A stretch of 64,000 bases of DNA from Acetobacterium wieringae (GTDB taxonomy: Bacteria; Bacillota; Clostridia; Eubacteriales; Eubacteriaceae). Below the pieces are notes generated by a model. That model was given only the letters and a program-made list of their open reading frames with translations, was not told where the DNA came from and made no database searches. Both the position numbers and the translations under genes were made by a program. The DNA is taken from positions 62,001 through 126,000 of the forward strand of contig NZ_JAIPPU010000005.1 of assembly GCF_026646375.1 (NCBI RefSeq), written 5' to 3'. This document shows positions 25,139 to 36,342 of the stretch, piece after piece; within the stretch, counting starts at the first letter, position 1; the number at the start of each line of letters is the position of its first letter.

Positions 25139-27136
25139 TCACTTTTCAATATATGGGTTAACCGTTGAACCGGGTGCTGCACTGCCTTTAGGAACAATCT
25201 CAATCCGAATGCCCTCCAGTCGATAGCTAAAACCAGCGGTTCCGGCAGATTGACCATTACAAGCCCAACCCATCCAACCAATATTCTGAGCATGCACCTG
25301 GTAGTATACATCAAAAAGATCAGCATCGCTTCCGCTTAATTCGATGGCAATGGCTTCCAGTCGCAACGATTTTCCTTCGGTTCCGCTTAAAGCGCCATCA
25401 GCCACAAAATTCTGCCAGCCGATGTTCTGGACATGGGTTTTATACTTCACCCCCAGATCGTAGTTTTTTGTAATGGTATTGATCTCGATGGCCTCCAACC
25501 GCAGGGACTTCCCTTCGGTTCCGCTGACGGCTCCGTCCGCTACCACGCTCTGCCAACCGACATTTTGGACATGGGTGCGGTATTCAATGGCTGGTGCGAC
25601 CTTTTCTTTGATTACATAATTGACAATGGACTTTTTAACGGTATTACCCTTATCATCCAGCACCTGCACCGACAAGGTATAAATTCCCGCAACCGTTGGC
25701 GTAAAGACCGCCGTAGCAGAGCTGCTATAATCCTGAATGGTCGTGGTTTGACCATTTATATCATAATAGAATCCGTATTGATAATCCCCTTCACCACCGC
25801 TGGCAGTCGCCGTTAACGTCAGTTGCGTTCCCAGTGTTTGTCCGGTTGGTTTATCAATCATAAACGTATCAATCGTTAACGGATTACTTGGAGTCACCCG
25901 TGACAGAGCAGCATCCAACTGAATCATCCCATAACCATAGTAATCATCTCGACCTTTGGCCCCAAAATCCAGCGCTGTTTCTTTCAGTAAGGATTCGACC
26001 TGGCTACTGGTCAGGGTATGATCTGCCGCCATTAAAACCGCACAAGCTCCGGCGGTGATGGGGCTGGAAAACGATGTTCCGGAGGATTCCTCATATGTCC
26101 CATCATGGGTGGTCGAATAAATCTTCTGACCTGGGGCACATAGATCAACCAAACTGTTGTGTTGTGAAAAATAGGCAATTTTATTGGTATTATCAGTAGC
26201 ACCCACCGAGATGACATTATTGTACGATGCCGGAACTGCCAGCTCACCACTGTAATTGGCGTTATCGCCTTCATTTCCCGCTGCAGCTACCAGCACCTTT
26301 CCGGCATTGGCTGCATTTTCCACGGCAGTCCGCAAAGCTGCTGAAACCATATAACCGCCGAAACTCATATTAATCACTTTTACATCCGTTCGGGCCGCTG
26401 CTTCATACAAGGCCGCGCAAATATAACCGACATCCAGATTCCTGTCACCATCCGACAAGCCACCAACCCGATAGGGAGCTACCTTGATATTTGCCGTCCC
26501 GGTGATTCCGGCCATACCGATACTATTATTGGCCACTGCCGCCACACAACCCGAAACCAGGGTGCCATGTCCAGATAAATCCACCATCGCAGTGGTTCCT
26601 TCGACATAATCATAACCAGTTACCACATTATCGGCTAGATCCGGATGCTGCGTATTTAAACCGGTATCAATAACCGCCACCACCACGGTTTCTGAATTAT
26701 TGACCTGATTCCAGGTTTCATCGGCACCAACTCGTTCAAACTGCCAGGCCTTAGACAAGTCGGGATCATTCGGTAGTGCTGAGGTTTGGAGATATGAATT
26801 TTTTTCAGCTACCAGAACATTGGGGTTTTCTGATAATTGAGCAACCAGGGCATCAACATCCGCCGATTTGGCCACTTCAATGATATCCACTTGTTCATTT
26901 AACGACTCACCACTCTTGATATCTCGAGTGGTCAAGCCAAGACTTCCGATGGTAGCCTGATCTTTATAAATAACAATAATTTGATCTGTGATATCTGAGC
27001 TGGCATCAAGATTTTCGACTTCATCCAGACTTTGAATGACCATGGTCTGGCCTTCAGCAAGAACCCCCAAAGGACATGAACTACCGACTAACACCATAAC
27101 CAGCAGCAAGACCAGCGCTTTTTTAAATCTCATCAA
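25139..27136 (-). CDS. Secreted S8 subtilisin-like protease with three ChW repeats
   Basis: A 665-residue exoenzyme. Signal peptide (~1-28), an inhibitor-like propeptide (~45-115), then a subtilase domain with Asp157 (AVIDTGLN), His190 (GHGTLVSG), the oxyanion Asn288 (AAGNEGDN) and Ser355 (GTSFSSP). A PKD/Ig-like segment follows (~420-515) and three ChW repeats finish the protein (EYRTHVQNVGWQ and two more). It is probably secreted, self-processed and surface-bound. The ChW block closely resembles that of the CHAP protein at 15061. Isolated gene. Confidence 0.92.
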   Translation of the reverse strand: MMRFKKALVLLLVMVLVGSSCPLGVLAEGQTMVIQSLDEVENLDASSDITDQIIVIYKDQATIGSLGLTTRDIKSGESLNEQVDIIEVAKSADVDALVAQLSENPNVLVAEKNSYLQTSALPNDPDLSKAWQFERVGADETWNQVNNSETVVVAVIDTGLNTQHPDLADNVVTGYDYVEGTTAMVDLSGHGTLVSGCVAAVANNSIGMAGITGTANIKVAPYRVGGLSDGDRNLDVGYICAALYEAAARTDVKVINMSFGGYMVSAALRTAVENAANAGKVLVAAAGNEGDNANYSGELAVPASYNNVISVGATDNTNKIAYFSQHNSLVDLCAPGQKIYSTTHDGTYEESSGTSFSSPITAGACAVLMAADHTLTSSQVESLLKETALDFGAKGRDDYYGYGMIQLDAALSRVTPSNPLTIDTFMIDKPTGQTLGTQLTLTATASGGEGDYQYGFYYDINGQTTTIQDYSSSATAVFTPTVAGIYTLSVQVLDDKGNTVKKSIVNYVIKEKVAPAIEYRTHVQNVGWQSVVADGAVSGTEGKSLRLEAIEINTITKNYDLGVKYKTHVQNIGWQNFVADGALSGTEGKSLRLEAIAIELSGSDADLFDVYYQVHAQNIGWMGWACNGQSAGTAGFSYRLEGIRIEIVPKGSAAPGSTVNPYIEK

Positions 27137-27359
27137 CGTTACCTCGATTGCTTTCTGAATATTTTTACCTGACTAACACGATTAGAAGATTGTCCCGACA
27201 TTTTTTTTATGCTTGCCGAAAAAACCTTCTCAGGAATTTTTATTATTACTAAAATTATAACCGTAACGGAAGCTTTTATCAATCGTTAGTTATTTATCTC
27301 CTTGATGTATGTTTGATATTTCTTAATAATTTCTGAATTCCAAGTTTCGCTAAAGGTTT

Positions 27360-27404
27360 AAGGGGTATCATTCATCTAAGAGATAAACATCTCCCCTTTT
27401 TCTT
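27360..27404. other. Hairpin in the subtilase/deacylase gap
   Basis: AGGGG and CCCCT flank an inner GAGAT/ATCTC pair and are followed by a T-run on the plus strand. Part of the 429-base divergent gap 27137-27565, which holds no gene. Confidence 0.35.
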
Positions 27405-27419
27405 TTCATTCCTAATATA

Positions 27420-27459
27420 AAAAAAGCAGCGCATCCATTCGGGATCACTGCTTTTTTTG
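27420..27459. terminator. Bidirectional terminator in a divergent gap
   Basis: AAAAAGCAG / CTGCTTTTT arms with an inner ATCC/GGAT pair. It is unusual because both neighbouring genes point away from it, which suggests a short transcript or an attenuated leader. Confidence 0.65.
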
Positions 27460-27565
27460 TTGTGTTTTTCCGATTTTTCCTTGCTCAACCTGTCATTTGT
27501 TCTTTAAACTATGTTAAAATAAATTGATTATGACCAAAACCTCAGTGTGAAAAGGAGCAAAGCAA

Positions 27566-28045
27566 ATGGCAATAGAAAAAGTACGAGACTATTTTAGTCA
27601 GTGGAATTTGGACGCTCGAATTCAGGAATTTGAGACGTCTTCGGCAACCGTGGAACTGGCCGCTCAAGCGTTAGGATGCGCTCCAGAGCGGATCGCCAAA
27701 ACCTTATCCTTTAAATTGGAGGAGAAATGTGTGCTGGTCGTGACCGCAGGCGATGCGAAAATCGATAATGCTAAATTCAAAGCTCATTTTAAAACCAAGG
27801 CAAAAATGCTTACTCCGGACGAAGTTGATCGCTACATCGGTCACGGTATCGGCGGTGTTTGCCCTTTTGCTGTAAATGATGGTGTGGACGTTTATCTGGA
27901 TCATTCGCTGCAGCGATTCGAAACAGTCTTTCCCGCCTGTGGCAGTAGCAACAGTGCCATTGAACTAACAATTGACGAGTTGGAGAAATATTCAAATAGT
28001 GTGGCCTGGTCTGATGTTTGCAAAAACTGGCAGCTTCAAGCTTAA
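27566..28045 (+). CDS. YbaK/aminoacyl-tRNA deacylase-like protein
   Basis: A 159-residue YbaK/ProX-family domain. Conserved features include the lysine in KTLSFK near 44, VTAGDAKIDN near 58, and GIGGVCPF near 94. Stand-alone members hydrolyse mischarged aminoacyl-tRNAs (for example Cys- or Ala-tRNAPro). The specific tRNA cannot be assigned. The ATG has an AAAGGAGC site. Single gene with a strong terminator after it. Confidence 0.87.
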   Translation: MAIEKVRDYFSQWNLDARIQEFETSSATVELAAQALGCAPERIAKTLSFKLEEKCVLVVTAGDAKIDNAKFKAHFKTKAKMLTPDEVDRYIGHGIGGVCPFAVNDGVDVYLDHSLQRFETVFPACGSSNSAIELTIDELEKYSNSVAWSDVCKNWQLQA

Positions 28046-28066
28046 CGAAGTTTAAACTCGGTATTT

Positions 28067-28104
28067 AAAAAGCCCCCGATGATAACATCATCGGGGGCTT
28101 TTTT
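28067..28104. terminator. Strong bidirectional terminator
   Basis: AAAAGCCCCCGATGAT pairs perfectly with ATCATCGGGGGCTTTT and is flanked by A- and T-runs. It separates the convergent deacylase and GIDE-like genes. Confidence 0.9.
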
Positions 28105-28132
28105 ATAATCTACTGTATCTCTCTGTATTAAT

Positions 28133-28921
28133 CTACGAAAATAAAAACATTACGGCAATACCGGCAATAACGCTACCGACGGCAATCGCCAAGGCTACAA
28201 ATTTTTCATTTTTAACGTCGTCCAGTAATTCTTCTTCAGATTTATAAGTCACATGGGATGGTTTTTTTGTGGTCACCGACCGCCCCACATAAAGCCGGTT
28301 GCCCCGCTTATGAATTTCACCCAGGATATACATCGGCTGATTTTCTGGTAATATTTCTTCAAAAAAGCGATACCCTAGAAAACGGGAGCCCCGGGGATTT
28401 GAAAAGCTGAAATTAAAATTATCCCTGACCCAGTTAGAATCTGCCGATTCCATCCGGTTGCAACCGGGCATTAAATCCACATCAGCGCCAAAACTTGCCA
28501 TATCGATATAAACTTTTTCATCAGAGCTGCTGTCTGAAAGATAAACTTCCACCGGACTCTTTTCGCTGGACAATGAAGTTTCTACCTTGTCGGTAATGGT
28601 TCGGGTATTGCCTTCATCATCCCGCTCGGTTCTGGTTTCCTCATGAACGGAAAAGACTTCGTTTTCATAATAAGCCACCGACCGCTGAGAAAATGGTGCC
28701 TCCACATCGCCCGATACACTGTGAAGGTGTCCCTTCACCTCGCTGTAATGTCGGTAATTCTCATCCAAACTGGATAAGTCCCCAACAATATCCAACACAT
28801 CTTTTATGCAGGTCGTCTGCTGAAACTGAATTTCCTGCGCTTTCGCTTTGCTTTTTTTTAAAACGAAAACAGCATAGCAAATCCCTGCAATCATAACCAG
28901 TAATCCAAATATATATGCCAT
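28133..28921 (-). CDS. GIDE-like membrane protein
   Basis: A 262-residue protein with one TM helix at each end (residues 1-20 and 240-260). The middle matches the GIDE (MULAN-type) domain: HYSEVKGHLHSVSGDVEAPFS near 58, SVAYYENEVFSVHEE near 82, and MYILGEIHKRGNRLYVG near 197. In mitochondria this domain lies in an outer-membrane E3 ligase; the bacterial version lacks the RING and its role is unknown. It directly follows the PspA gene with only four bases between, so the two act in one operon. Confidence 0.8.
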   Translation of the reverse strand: MAYIFGLLVMIAGICYAVFVLKKSKAKAQEIQFQQTTCIKDVLDIVGDLSSLDENYRHYSEVKGHLHSVSGDVEAPFSQRSVAYYENEVFSVHEETRTERDDEGNTRTITDKVETSLSSEKSPVEVYLSDSSSDEKVYIDMASFGADVDLMPGCNRMESADSNWVRDNFNFSFSNPRGSRFLGYRFFEEILPENQPMYILGEIHKRGNRLYVGRSVTTKKPSHVTYKSEEELLDDVKNEKFVALAIAVGSVIAGIAVMFLFS

Positions 28922-28925
28922 GATT

Positions 28926-29594
28926 CTATTCGATTCCTAATTCAGCTTTTAGCTTGGCCAATTCATCATCAACCGCAGCATTTTTTTCCAGGGCTTCGAA
29001 TTCATCTTCCAAACTGGTGTTTTCGCCAGCCATTTCAGTAAATGCCTGGGCTTCTGCTTCTTTGGCGTTAACCTTCTGTTCCATTTTATCGAGCTTGGTG
29101 AAGGCACTGGTGCTATCGGTACTGTTTAAAGATGTGCTGACGCTTTTCTGCGCATCAGCCATTTTTGAACGGGCGATTAGCATATTCTGTTTCATCCGGG
29201 CTTCTTCGAGCTTCGCTTTCAGCTGACGCACCTGATCTTTTAACTGACCAACTTGCATGCTCATCGAGTCATAAGCTGCCTGAAATTGAGCCAGATCCGC
29301 ATCGACACTGGTTTTTTGAGCCAGCGCTTTTTTGGCCAATTCTTCATTACCAGCCTTTAATGCTGTTTTTGCTTTGTCACTCCAGTCTGCTGAAGATGCT
29401 TTAGCGGATTCCAACTGTTTTAAAGCCTGTTTTTCACTGCCCATCGCTGCGCCCAAAGCCTGGGTGGCACTGTTTACCTGTGCTTCCATATCAATGATAA
29501 TCTGTTTTACCATTTTTTCCGGATCTTCAGCCTTATCCAGCATGTCGTTTACATTCGCCTTTAACAAGTCACTTAGACGTTCAAAAATTGCCAT
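28926..29594 (-). CDS. PspA/IM30 (Vipp1) family protein
   Basis: A 222-residue coiled-coil protein. The N-terminus (MAIFERLSDLLKANVNDMLDKAEDPEKMV) has the family's amphipathic helix and conserved DP motif, followed by long alternating coiled coils. PspA/LiaH-type proteins oligomerise on damaged cytoplasmic membrane. An excellent CAGGAGG site precedes the ATG. With the GIDE-like gene it forms a two-gene envelope-maintenance operon. Confidence 0.9.
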   Translation of the reverse strand: MAIFERLSDLLKANVNDMLDKAEDPEKMVKQIIIDMEAQVNSATQALGAAMGSEKQALKQLESAKASSADWSDKAKTALKAGNEELAKKALAQKTSVDADLAQFQAAYDSMSMQVGQLKDQVRQLKAKLEEARMKQNMLIARSKMADAQKSVSTSLNSTDSTSAFTKLDKMEQKVNAKEAEAQAFTEMAGENTSLEDEFEALEKNAAVDDELAKLKAELGIE

Positions 29595-30083
29595 TTCTTC
29601 CTCCTGCTATCTGTTTTTTTGTTTGAGGCATTAAATGCCGAGGTGATTTAAATTGTTTCCGATCTTCGCCGGGCTTCAATTCCGCCACCTTTTTAGGTAT
29701 GTTTATCTTAACAAATCAGGGAAAATAAGTCTATTGCTTTTTTGTTTTAAGCGCAAATAAATACCACTTAATTTGCGGAAATCTCATTCGTAATCTTCCA
29801 CCATTTTGGGGCCTGGTCATACCGATTGTCAATCTGCGAATGTAATTATCATTTCTGGGTATACAAATAATAATCAGGTAATTGTTTAAAAATTACAGAA
29901 CCTGGCCGAATTCACCATTGATCAACCTGATAAAAACGGTTACACTACCAATTAATTCCTATCGTTTTTTTAATCATTGGATTCATGGATGATTACAGCG
30001 GATAATTGCGCTTCGACAAAAATCAAACTAAGCGCAAAACGTTTGCAATTACCTTAGATTATTATTTTAAAAGGAGTGGTGTA
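29595..30083. other. Long intergenic region ahead of chemoreceptor 1
   Basis: 489 bases without a gene, between the divergent pspA and the first chemoreceptor. A loose hairpin (AGGTG...CACCT with inner AATTG/CAATT, about 29640-29690) is the only structure. I looked for a c-di-GMP riboswitch and did not see the conserved cores. Confidence 0.35.
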
Positions 30084-33000
30084 ATGAAAAGCATTCGAAC
30101 AAAACTCATGGTTTATTTTTCCGGACTGATTCTGGTAGTCTGCGCTATCTTTACCTTTGTTTCGATAAACGCCTTAACAAATGCAGTGGTGTCCGAAGCT
30201 GAGAAATCGCTGAAAACCCAGGCGCAAAATTCAGCAGATATCATCAGCAGTCGCAACGAACAGAATTATATTTATCTTGAAGGGATTGCTTCCCGGGATA
30301 AAATTTTTTCTGGTAGCGTCCCAATCAATGAAAAAATGGCGATCCTGAAAAATGATGTCAACAGCTCCAATCGCTTCCTGCGGATTGGTGTTTCTGATCT
30401 TAATGGTAACCTCTACCTGTCTGACAGCTACGGTGACCGGGGACAAATTGTTGATATTACCAAACGCGATTATTTCCATGCTTCCGCCGCAGGTGAGCGG
30501 GGCACCATGAATCCGGTGATCAGCGTCAATCCTGATGACAACGGGGCTTTAATCATGGCCTACTCAGTACCGATTTATGAAAACGGTGCTATCACCGGCG
30601 TTCTGGTTGCAGTAGCCAACGCCTGGTTTCTTAATGATATCACCGATTCGATGAAGTTTGGCGAAACCGGTTATACCTACATTGTCGATTCCTCCGGAAC
30701 CATCATCTCTCATCCTGATCGAGATAATGTAGTCAACCAGATGAATCCCATTACCCTGGCGGAAACCGATGCCAATTTTAAAGAATTAAGCACCGCCATC
30801 GGGGCGGCCCTGGAACAGGAATCAACTGCATCAACCTATACCCTGGATAATCAGGAGTATTATATGGCCTCGTCAAAAGTTGATGGTATGGATTGGACCG
30901 TCATCCAAACCATTGAGTCAGATGAAGTTCTGTCAGCCTTGCCAAGTGCTATTTTAAATAGTGTCCTGATTTCGATAATGGTTTTGGCAGTCAGTCTGAT
31001 CTTCTGTTATTTAATTTCTAAACGGATTACTGACCCGATTAAAAAGGTCAACCACATGATTAAAGAAATGGGCCTCGGTCATTTGAGTACCCGACTTAAT
31101 ATGGAATCCAAAGATGAAATTGGTGAGATGGCACTGGCCATGGATAATTTTGCCGAAAATTTGCAAACCGATGTCATTGAGGTGATGAACCAGATCTCTG
31201 ATGGCAACGTTTCAGCTGACATTGACGTTCTTGATGCTCAGGATGAGATCAAACCGGCGCTTAAAAAGACTATTGAATCGATTCGGGGTCTGATTAGTGA
31301 AGCAACCATGCTCTCTCAGGCCGGGGTTGCTGGAGAACTCTCGACCCGAGGCGATACCGAAGCCTTCAAAGGCGGTTTTAAAGATATTGTTGTTGGTGTC
31401 AATAACACCCTTGACGCCGTTGTTGGCCCCCTTAATGTGGCGGCTGATTATGTAGAACGGATCGGCAAGGGACAGATCCCTGAAAAGATCGCCGCTACCT
31501 ATAATGGCGATTTTAATACCCTGAAAAATAGCATCAATGCCTGCATTGATGGCCTGGGAGCCCTTAAAGAAAGCAATCGGGTTCTTGGTAAAATGAGTCT
31601 CAATGATTATTCTGAAACCATGCCGACGAATTATCTGGGTATCTATGCTGAAATCGGCCATTCCATTAATGATGTCCACACCCGACTGACCCGAATCGTT
31701 GAAATCTCCACCAATATCGCCAACGGGAACATGTGTGATCTGGAAGTATTATCAAAAATCGGTAAACGTAGTGACAACGATACGCTGATTCCCGCCCTTG
31801 TGGCCATGATTCAGAACATTCTTAACCTGGTCAACGAAACTGAAAAAATGGCTGGTATTGCCATTGAAGGTGATTTAGGCAACCGCGGCGATGTCTCCGG
31901 CTTCCCGGGTGACTTTGGAAAAATCGTTACCGGATTTAATCAGACACTGGATGCAGTGATTGCCCCCATTGAAGAAGCTTCGGCGACACTTACCCAGTTG
32001 TCCCAGGGCAATCTCCATACTCAAATGAGTGGCGACTACCGGGGTGACCATGCTCAGATCAAAGAAGCATTAAACCGTACCATCAACTTCCTAAACCAAT
32101 ACGTTAGTGAAATAACCAGCACCCTGGAAGAAATGGGCCGAGGTAACCTCAGCCAGGAAATCACCAGTGATTATCTGGGCGACTTCCAGGCCATTAAAAC
32201 ATCGCTCAATGATATTAATACCAACCTCAGCACAACCATGACCGACATCGATGTGGCAGCTGGTCAGGTTGAAGTGGGGGCCCGTCAAATTTCTGATGGT
32301 GGTCAGGCGCTGGCCCAGGGTACCACTGAACAAGCCAGCTCAATCCAGGAATTGACCGCATCCATCGAAGAAGTCGCCGGAGAAACCAAGAAAAACGCCA
32401 TCCGGGCTAACGAAGCCAACGAGCGGGCCATTGAGGTACGCACCAATGCCGAAGTCGGCAACACGCAAATGACAAAAATGATTGCTGCCATGAGTGATAT
32501 CAATATGTCATCCAATGATATTTCAAAGATTATCAAGGTGATCGACGACATTGCCTTCCAGACTAATATTCTGGCGCTGAATGCCGCCGTTGAAGCAGCC
32601 CGCGCCGGTCAGCACGGCAAAGGTTTTGCCGTTGTTGCTGAAGAAGTCCGAAGTCTGGCCGCCCGAAGCGCAGAAGCCGCCAAGGAAACCACGGGACTCA
32701 TCGAAGGCTCAATCGACAAGGTTAACCTGGGCACAAAAATCGCCGACGACACCGCTATCAGTCTCAAGGAGATTCTTGATGAGATCGAAAAAGTAACCGG
32801 TCTGGTCGGTGATATCGCCCAGGCTTCCAACGAACAGGCTTCAGAAATCGCCCAAATTACCCAGGGTATCGAGCAGGTTTCCCAGGTGGTTCAGACCAAC
32901 TCTGCGACTGCTGAAGAGAGTGCCGCCGCCAGTGAAGAGCTGACTGGTCAGGCTGAAATGCTAAAAGAAATGGTGGGTGCCTTTAAGCTTAAAACTGCCA

Positions 33001-33104
33001 CCCAAACCACCTTTAAAGCTACTACGCCTTTAAAACCTGAGACCCCGGTTCCCGAACCTGCAGTGCAAATCCTTCTGGATGACATGGAAATGGATAAGTA
33101 TTGA
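30084..33104 (+). CDS. Methyl-accepting chemotaxis protein with dCache sensor and HAMP array
   Basis: A 1006-residue chemoreceptor from the ATG at 30084 (AAGGAG upstream; the frame opens at 30006 without a site). TM1 ~12-35, a dCache-type periplasmic sensor (~40-285, [24 protein letters not shown]), TM2 ~290-312, HAMP, then a long cytoplasmic run of HAMP/poly-HAMP-like repeats ([35 protein letters not shown]) and the signalling hairpin with [38 protein letters not shown] proline/threonine-rich tail ends in DDMEMDKY. No CheA/CheW genes lie nearby. Confidence 0.92.
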   Translation: MKSIRTKLMVYFSGLILVVCAIFTFVSINALTNAVVSEAEKSLKTQAQNSADIISSRNEQNYIYLEGIASRDKIFSGSVPINEKMAILKNDVNSSNRFLRIGVSDLNGNLYLSDSYGDRGQIVDITKRDYFHASAAGERGTMNPVISVNPDDNGALIMAYSVPIYENGAITGVLVAVANAWFLNDITDSMKFGETGYTYIVDSSGTIISHPDRDNVVNQMNPITLAETDANFKELSTAIGAALEQESTASTYTLDNQEYYMASSKVDGMDWTVIQTIESDEVLSALPSAILNSVLISIMVLAVSLIFCYLISKRITDPIKKVNHMIKEMGLGHLSTRLNMESKDEIGEMALAMDNFAENLQTDVIEVMNQISDGNVSADIDVLDAQDEIKPALKKTIESIRGLISEATMLSQAGVAGELSTRGDTEAFKGGFKDIVVGVNNTLDAVVGPLNVAADYVERIGKGQIPEKIAATYNGDFNTLKNSINACIDGLGALKESNRVLGKMSLNDYSETMPTNYLGIYAEIGHSINDVHTRLTRIVEISTNIANGNMCDLEVLSKIGKRSDNDTLIPALVAMIQNILNLVNETEKMAGIAIEGDLGNRGDVSGFPGDFGKIVTGFNQTLDAVIAPIEEASATLTQLSQGNLHTQMSGDYRGDHAQIKEALNRTINFLNQYVSEITSTLEEMGRGNLSQEITSDYLGDFQAIKTSLNDINTNLSTTMTDIDVAAGQVEVGARQISDGGQALAQGTTEQASSIQELTASIEEVAGETKKNAIRANEANERAIEVRTNAEVGNTQMTKMIAAMSDINMSSNDISKIIKVIDDIAFQTNILALNAAVEAARAGQHGKGFAVVAEEVRSLAARSAEAAKETTGLIEGSIDKVNLGTKIADDTAISLKEILDEIEKVTGLVGDIAQASNEQASEIAQITQGIEQVSQVVQTNSATAEESAAASEELTGQAEMLKEMVGAFKLKTATQTTFKATTPLKPETPVPEPAVQILLDDMEMDKY

Positions 33105-33180
33105 CATCCGCTTCTTGATCATCCCAGAAAATTTTACTCACCCTAAAACTCATTCCAACCATAATTTAGCCCTGGCAATG

Positions 33181-33216
33181 CCTCAGGTTGTCCGATCACG
33201 ACAGCCTGAGGTTTTT
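33181..33216 (+). terminator. Terminator after chemoreceptor 1
   Basis: CCTCAGG / CCTGAGG outer stem with an inner GTC/GAC pair, followed by five T residues. Confidence 0.75.
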
Positions 33217-33358
33217 ATGTGATAAGCATTTCTATTCTCCCAAGACATTTGTAGTTTAAATAATTATTTTATGCGCTTATGCTGTTACTGTTTTTCTGAT
33301 TTGGGTAAATAAACCTCGAAAGAGGAATTATTTATCCGATATAAAGGGGGAATAAAAA

Positions 33359-36226
33359 ATGCGCTGGATTCTTAATTTAAAAATTGGTACAAAACTGATT
33401 GTGAGCTTCATGATTGTGGCTCTAATTACCGGTGTTGTTGGTCTCGTCGGTATTATGAATATGCAGACGCTGCAAAATTCAAACAAACTTCTCTACGAAA
33501 AAATGACCTTACCAATTGCCGAGGTTGGTCAAATTTCCACATCCTACCAAAGGATGCGGGTGATCGTCCGGGACATGATCATCGAAAACAGTCCCGAGCT
33601 GATTCAGTCCAATGCTGACAAGGTTATTATCCGTAATGGCGAAATTGACGAGGCCGCCGCTGCTTTTGCAGAAACCATCGTCGACCCCGAAATGCAGGCC
33701 GTCTTTGATAAATTTGTAGAGGCCCGAAAAGTTTTAGCTCAGGAATTTGAGAAGGTCAAAGAACTGGCTATCCAGAATCGGGATGCTGAAGCCTTTGCCC
33801 TGCTTGCCGATACCGGTTCTTATGAAATTGCCGCATCTGCACAAATGGATTTAATTAATGAACTGGTACCGTTAAAGCTGGAAGAAGCCCAGCGAACTGA
33901 AGAAATGGATAATGCCACAGCCGATGCCGCCATGACTACCATGATAATCGTCACTCTTGTGGCCTTTGCGGTAGCGATTGCCTTTGGTTTAATCCTTCGT
34001 TCGATGATCAGCAAGCCCCTGCAACAGGCTAATCATATGATCAAAGAAATGAGTCTGGGACATTTCACAATACGCCTGAACATGAAACGAAAAGATGAAA
34101 TCGGCGAAATGGCCGAATCCATGGATACCTTCTCCGATGACATTCAAACCGTTGTCATTGGCACCATGAACCAGATTTCCAATGGTGATGTCAGTACGGA
34201 TGTAGAACCAAAGGATGCCCAGGATGAACTTTCACCAGCACTTAAACTGACCATTGAAACCATCCGTAATCTAATCAGTGAAGCCACTATGCTATCAAAT
34301 GCAGCTGTCGCTGGACAATGGGAAACCCGTGGCGATGCCGATGCATTTAATGGCGGTTTTAAAGAAATAGTGGAAGGTGTTAACGCTACTCTCGATACCG
34401 TTGTCGATAAAATGGTCTGGTATGAAGCAATTGTTGATGCTATTCCATTCCCGCTTCATGTTACCGATAATGATATGAAATGGACCTTTATGAACAAGCC
34501 GTTCGAGGAGTTGATGATTGCTAATAATGTAATTAAAGATCGTACTTCCGCCTGTGGTATGGACTGCTACAATGCCAATGCCGATATCTGCCGCACCGAA
34601 GGCTGTGGCATTCGACGACTGGTTGACCAGGGCTTGAATGACAGCTATTTCGAATGGGTCGGACGGAGTAATAAACAGGATACCGCCTATCTCAAAAACA
34701 AGAAAGGTGAAAATATTGGCTTCGTCGAAATCGTCACCGATTTAACTCCGATTATTCGGGTTAGTGACTATACCAAAACAGAGGTGTCACGATTGGGCAA
34801 CAATCTGATCCGTCTATCAGCAGGCGATCTGAACTTCGATCTGAATGTTGGTGAGCCCGATGAATATACCACTGAAGTCAGTGCACAGTTCCATGAGATT
34901 GGTAATACTCTGGGCGAGGTAAAAAATTCAGTGGACAACCTGATCAGCGATGCCACCATGCTGGCCGAGGCTGGTATTGCCGGCCGCTTGAATACCCGGG
35001 CTGATGCCAGCCGACATCAAGGCGATTTTGCCCGGATTGTCGACGGCGTCAACGCCACTCTGGATGCCGTTGTGGAACCGGTTCAGGAAGCATCGACGAC
35101 CTTAAAGGAACTGGCCCAGGGCAACCTGAATACCGGTATGGTTGGTCACTATAATGGTGATTACTCTTTAATTAAAGACAACATGAATCAAACCATTGCT
35201 TTCCTGAAACGGTATGTAGATGAAATTACGATAACACTGGAAGAAATTGGTCGTGGCAATCTGGATCAACAGATTACCACTGAGTATCTGGGTGATTTCC
35301 AAGCCATTAAAACAGCTCTAAATGAGATCACCAGCACCCTCAGCAACACCATGACCGAAATCAACGTGGCTGCCGGCCAGGTTGACATGGGGGCCAAACA
35401 GATATCTGATGGTGGACAGGCCTTATCTCAAGGTACCACCGAACAGGCCAGTTCCATTCAACAACTGACGGCCTCGATTGAAGAGGTCGCTGGCGAAACC
35501 AAGCGAAATGCCATGAATGCCAATGAAGCCAATGAACTGGCTGTCAATGTCCGAGCCAATGCCGAAAAAGGAAATAGTCAGATGGCTACCATGATCGGAG
35601 CGATGGGTGACATCAATGATTCCTCAAACAATATTTCGAAGATTATCAAGGTAATTGATGACATTGCTTTCCAGACCAATATTCTGGCTCTGAATGCGGC
35701 AGTGGAAGCGGCCCGTGCTGGTCAGCATGGTAAAGGGTTTGCTGTCGTCGCTGAAGAAGTTAGAACCTTGGCCGCCCGAAGTGCTGAAGCCGCCAAAGAG
35801 ACAACGGGCTTAATTGAAGGTTCGATCGATAAGGTCAGCGTCGGAACAAAAATTGCCGACGACACTGCCGAAAGCCTGAAAGAGATTCTCAGCCAAATTG
35901 ACAAAGTTGCAGGCTTGGTTGGCACCATTGCCCGGGCCTCCAATGATCAAGCCTCAGAAATCGCCCAAATTACTCAAGGCATTGAACAGGTTTCACAGGT
36001 TGTGCAAACCAATTCCGCCACCGCCGAAGAAAGTGCCGCTGCCAGTGAAGAGCTTTCTGGTCAAGCTGAGATGCTAAAACATATGGTCGAAGCGTTTAAA
36101 TTAAAAACCACGAGTGATTCCAGCAAAACTGCACGATCAGCTTCCAATTCCGCGGTAAAACCGGTTATCACTCCGGCGTCAGAACCAAGCATCATTCTTG
36201 ATGATATGGATATGGATAAGTATTAA
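33359..36226 (+). CDS. Methyl-accepting chemotaxis protein with four-helix sensor and Cys-rich PAS
   Basis: A 955-residue chemoreceptor. TM1 ~12-33, a four-helix-bundle type extracytoplasmic sensor (~34-185), TM2 ~190-213, HAMP, then further HAMP-like units, and an inserted cytoplasmic PAS domain (~355-465). The PAS carries CGMDC, DIC and EGCG cysteines, resembling motifs seen in PAS modules of other anaerobe chemoreceptors; a metal or redox role is possible. The signalling hairpin matches that of the preceding receptor. The tail ends DDMDMDKY. Start supported by GGGGGA. Confidence 0.92.
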   Translation: MRWILNLKIGTKLIVSFMIVALITGVVGLVGIMNMQTLQNSNKLLYEKMTLPIAEVGQISTSYQRMRVIVRDMIIENSPELIQSNADKVIIRNGEIDEAAAAFAETIVDPEMQAVFDKFVEARKVLAQEFEKVKELAIQNRDAEAFALLADTGSYEIAASAQMDLINELVPLKLEEAQRTEEMDNATADAAMTTMIIVTLVAFAVAIAFGLILRSMISKPLQQANHMIKEMSLGHFTIRLNMKRKDEIGEMAESMDTFSDDIQTVVIGTMNQISNGDVSTDVEPKDAQDELSPALKLTIETIRNLISEATMLSNAAVAGQWETRGDADAFNGGFKEIVEGVNATLDTVVDKMVWYEAIVDAIPFPLHVTDNDMKWTFMNKPFEELMIANNVIKDRTSACGMDCYNANADICRTEGCGIRRLVDQGLNDSYFEWVGRSNKQDTAYLKNKKGENIGFVEIVTDLTPIIRVSDYTKTEVSRLGNNLIRLSAGDLNFDLNVGEPDEYTTEVSAQFHEIGNTLGEVKNSVDNLISDATMLAEAGIAGRLNTRADASRHQGDFARIVDGVNATLDAVVEPVQEASTTLKELAQGNLNTGMVGHYNGDYSLIKDNMNQTIAFLKRYVDEITITLEEIGRGNLDQQITTEYLGDFQAIKTALNEITSTLSNTMTEINVAAGQVDMGAKQISDGGQALSQGTTEQASSIQQLTASIEEVAGETKRNAMNANEANELAVNVRANAEKGNSQMATMIGAMGDINDSSNNISKIIKVIDDIAFQTNILALNAAVEAARAGQHGKGFAVVAEEVRTLAARSAEAAKETTGLIEGSIDKVSVGTKIADDTAESLKEILSQIDKVAGLVGTIARASNDQASEIAQITQGIEQVSQVVQTNSATAEESAAASEELSGQAEMLKHMVEAFKLKTTSDSSKTARSASNSAVKPVITPASEPSIILDDMDMDKY

Positions 36227-36247
36227 CAGTTGTCACCTCACCATTTC

Positions 36248-36280
36248 GAGGCCTGGTTTATCCAAACCAGGCCTCATTTT
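36248..36280 (+). terminator. Terminator after chemoreceptor 2
   Basis: A perfect 12-bp stem GAGGCCTGGTTT / AAACCAGGCCTC followed by ATTTT. Confidence 0.85.
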
Positions 36281-36342
36281 CATCCGGGAAATCTGTTCTT
36301 GATTCAATACCGGCGACTCTAATTTTTTAGAATGTCCGATAA

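Noticed and set aside
29650..30083. A c-di-GMP riboswitch ahead of the first chemoreceptor
   Set aside because: The conserved cores of class I and class II c-di-GMP riboswitches are not present.
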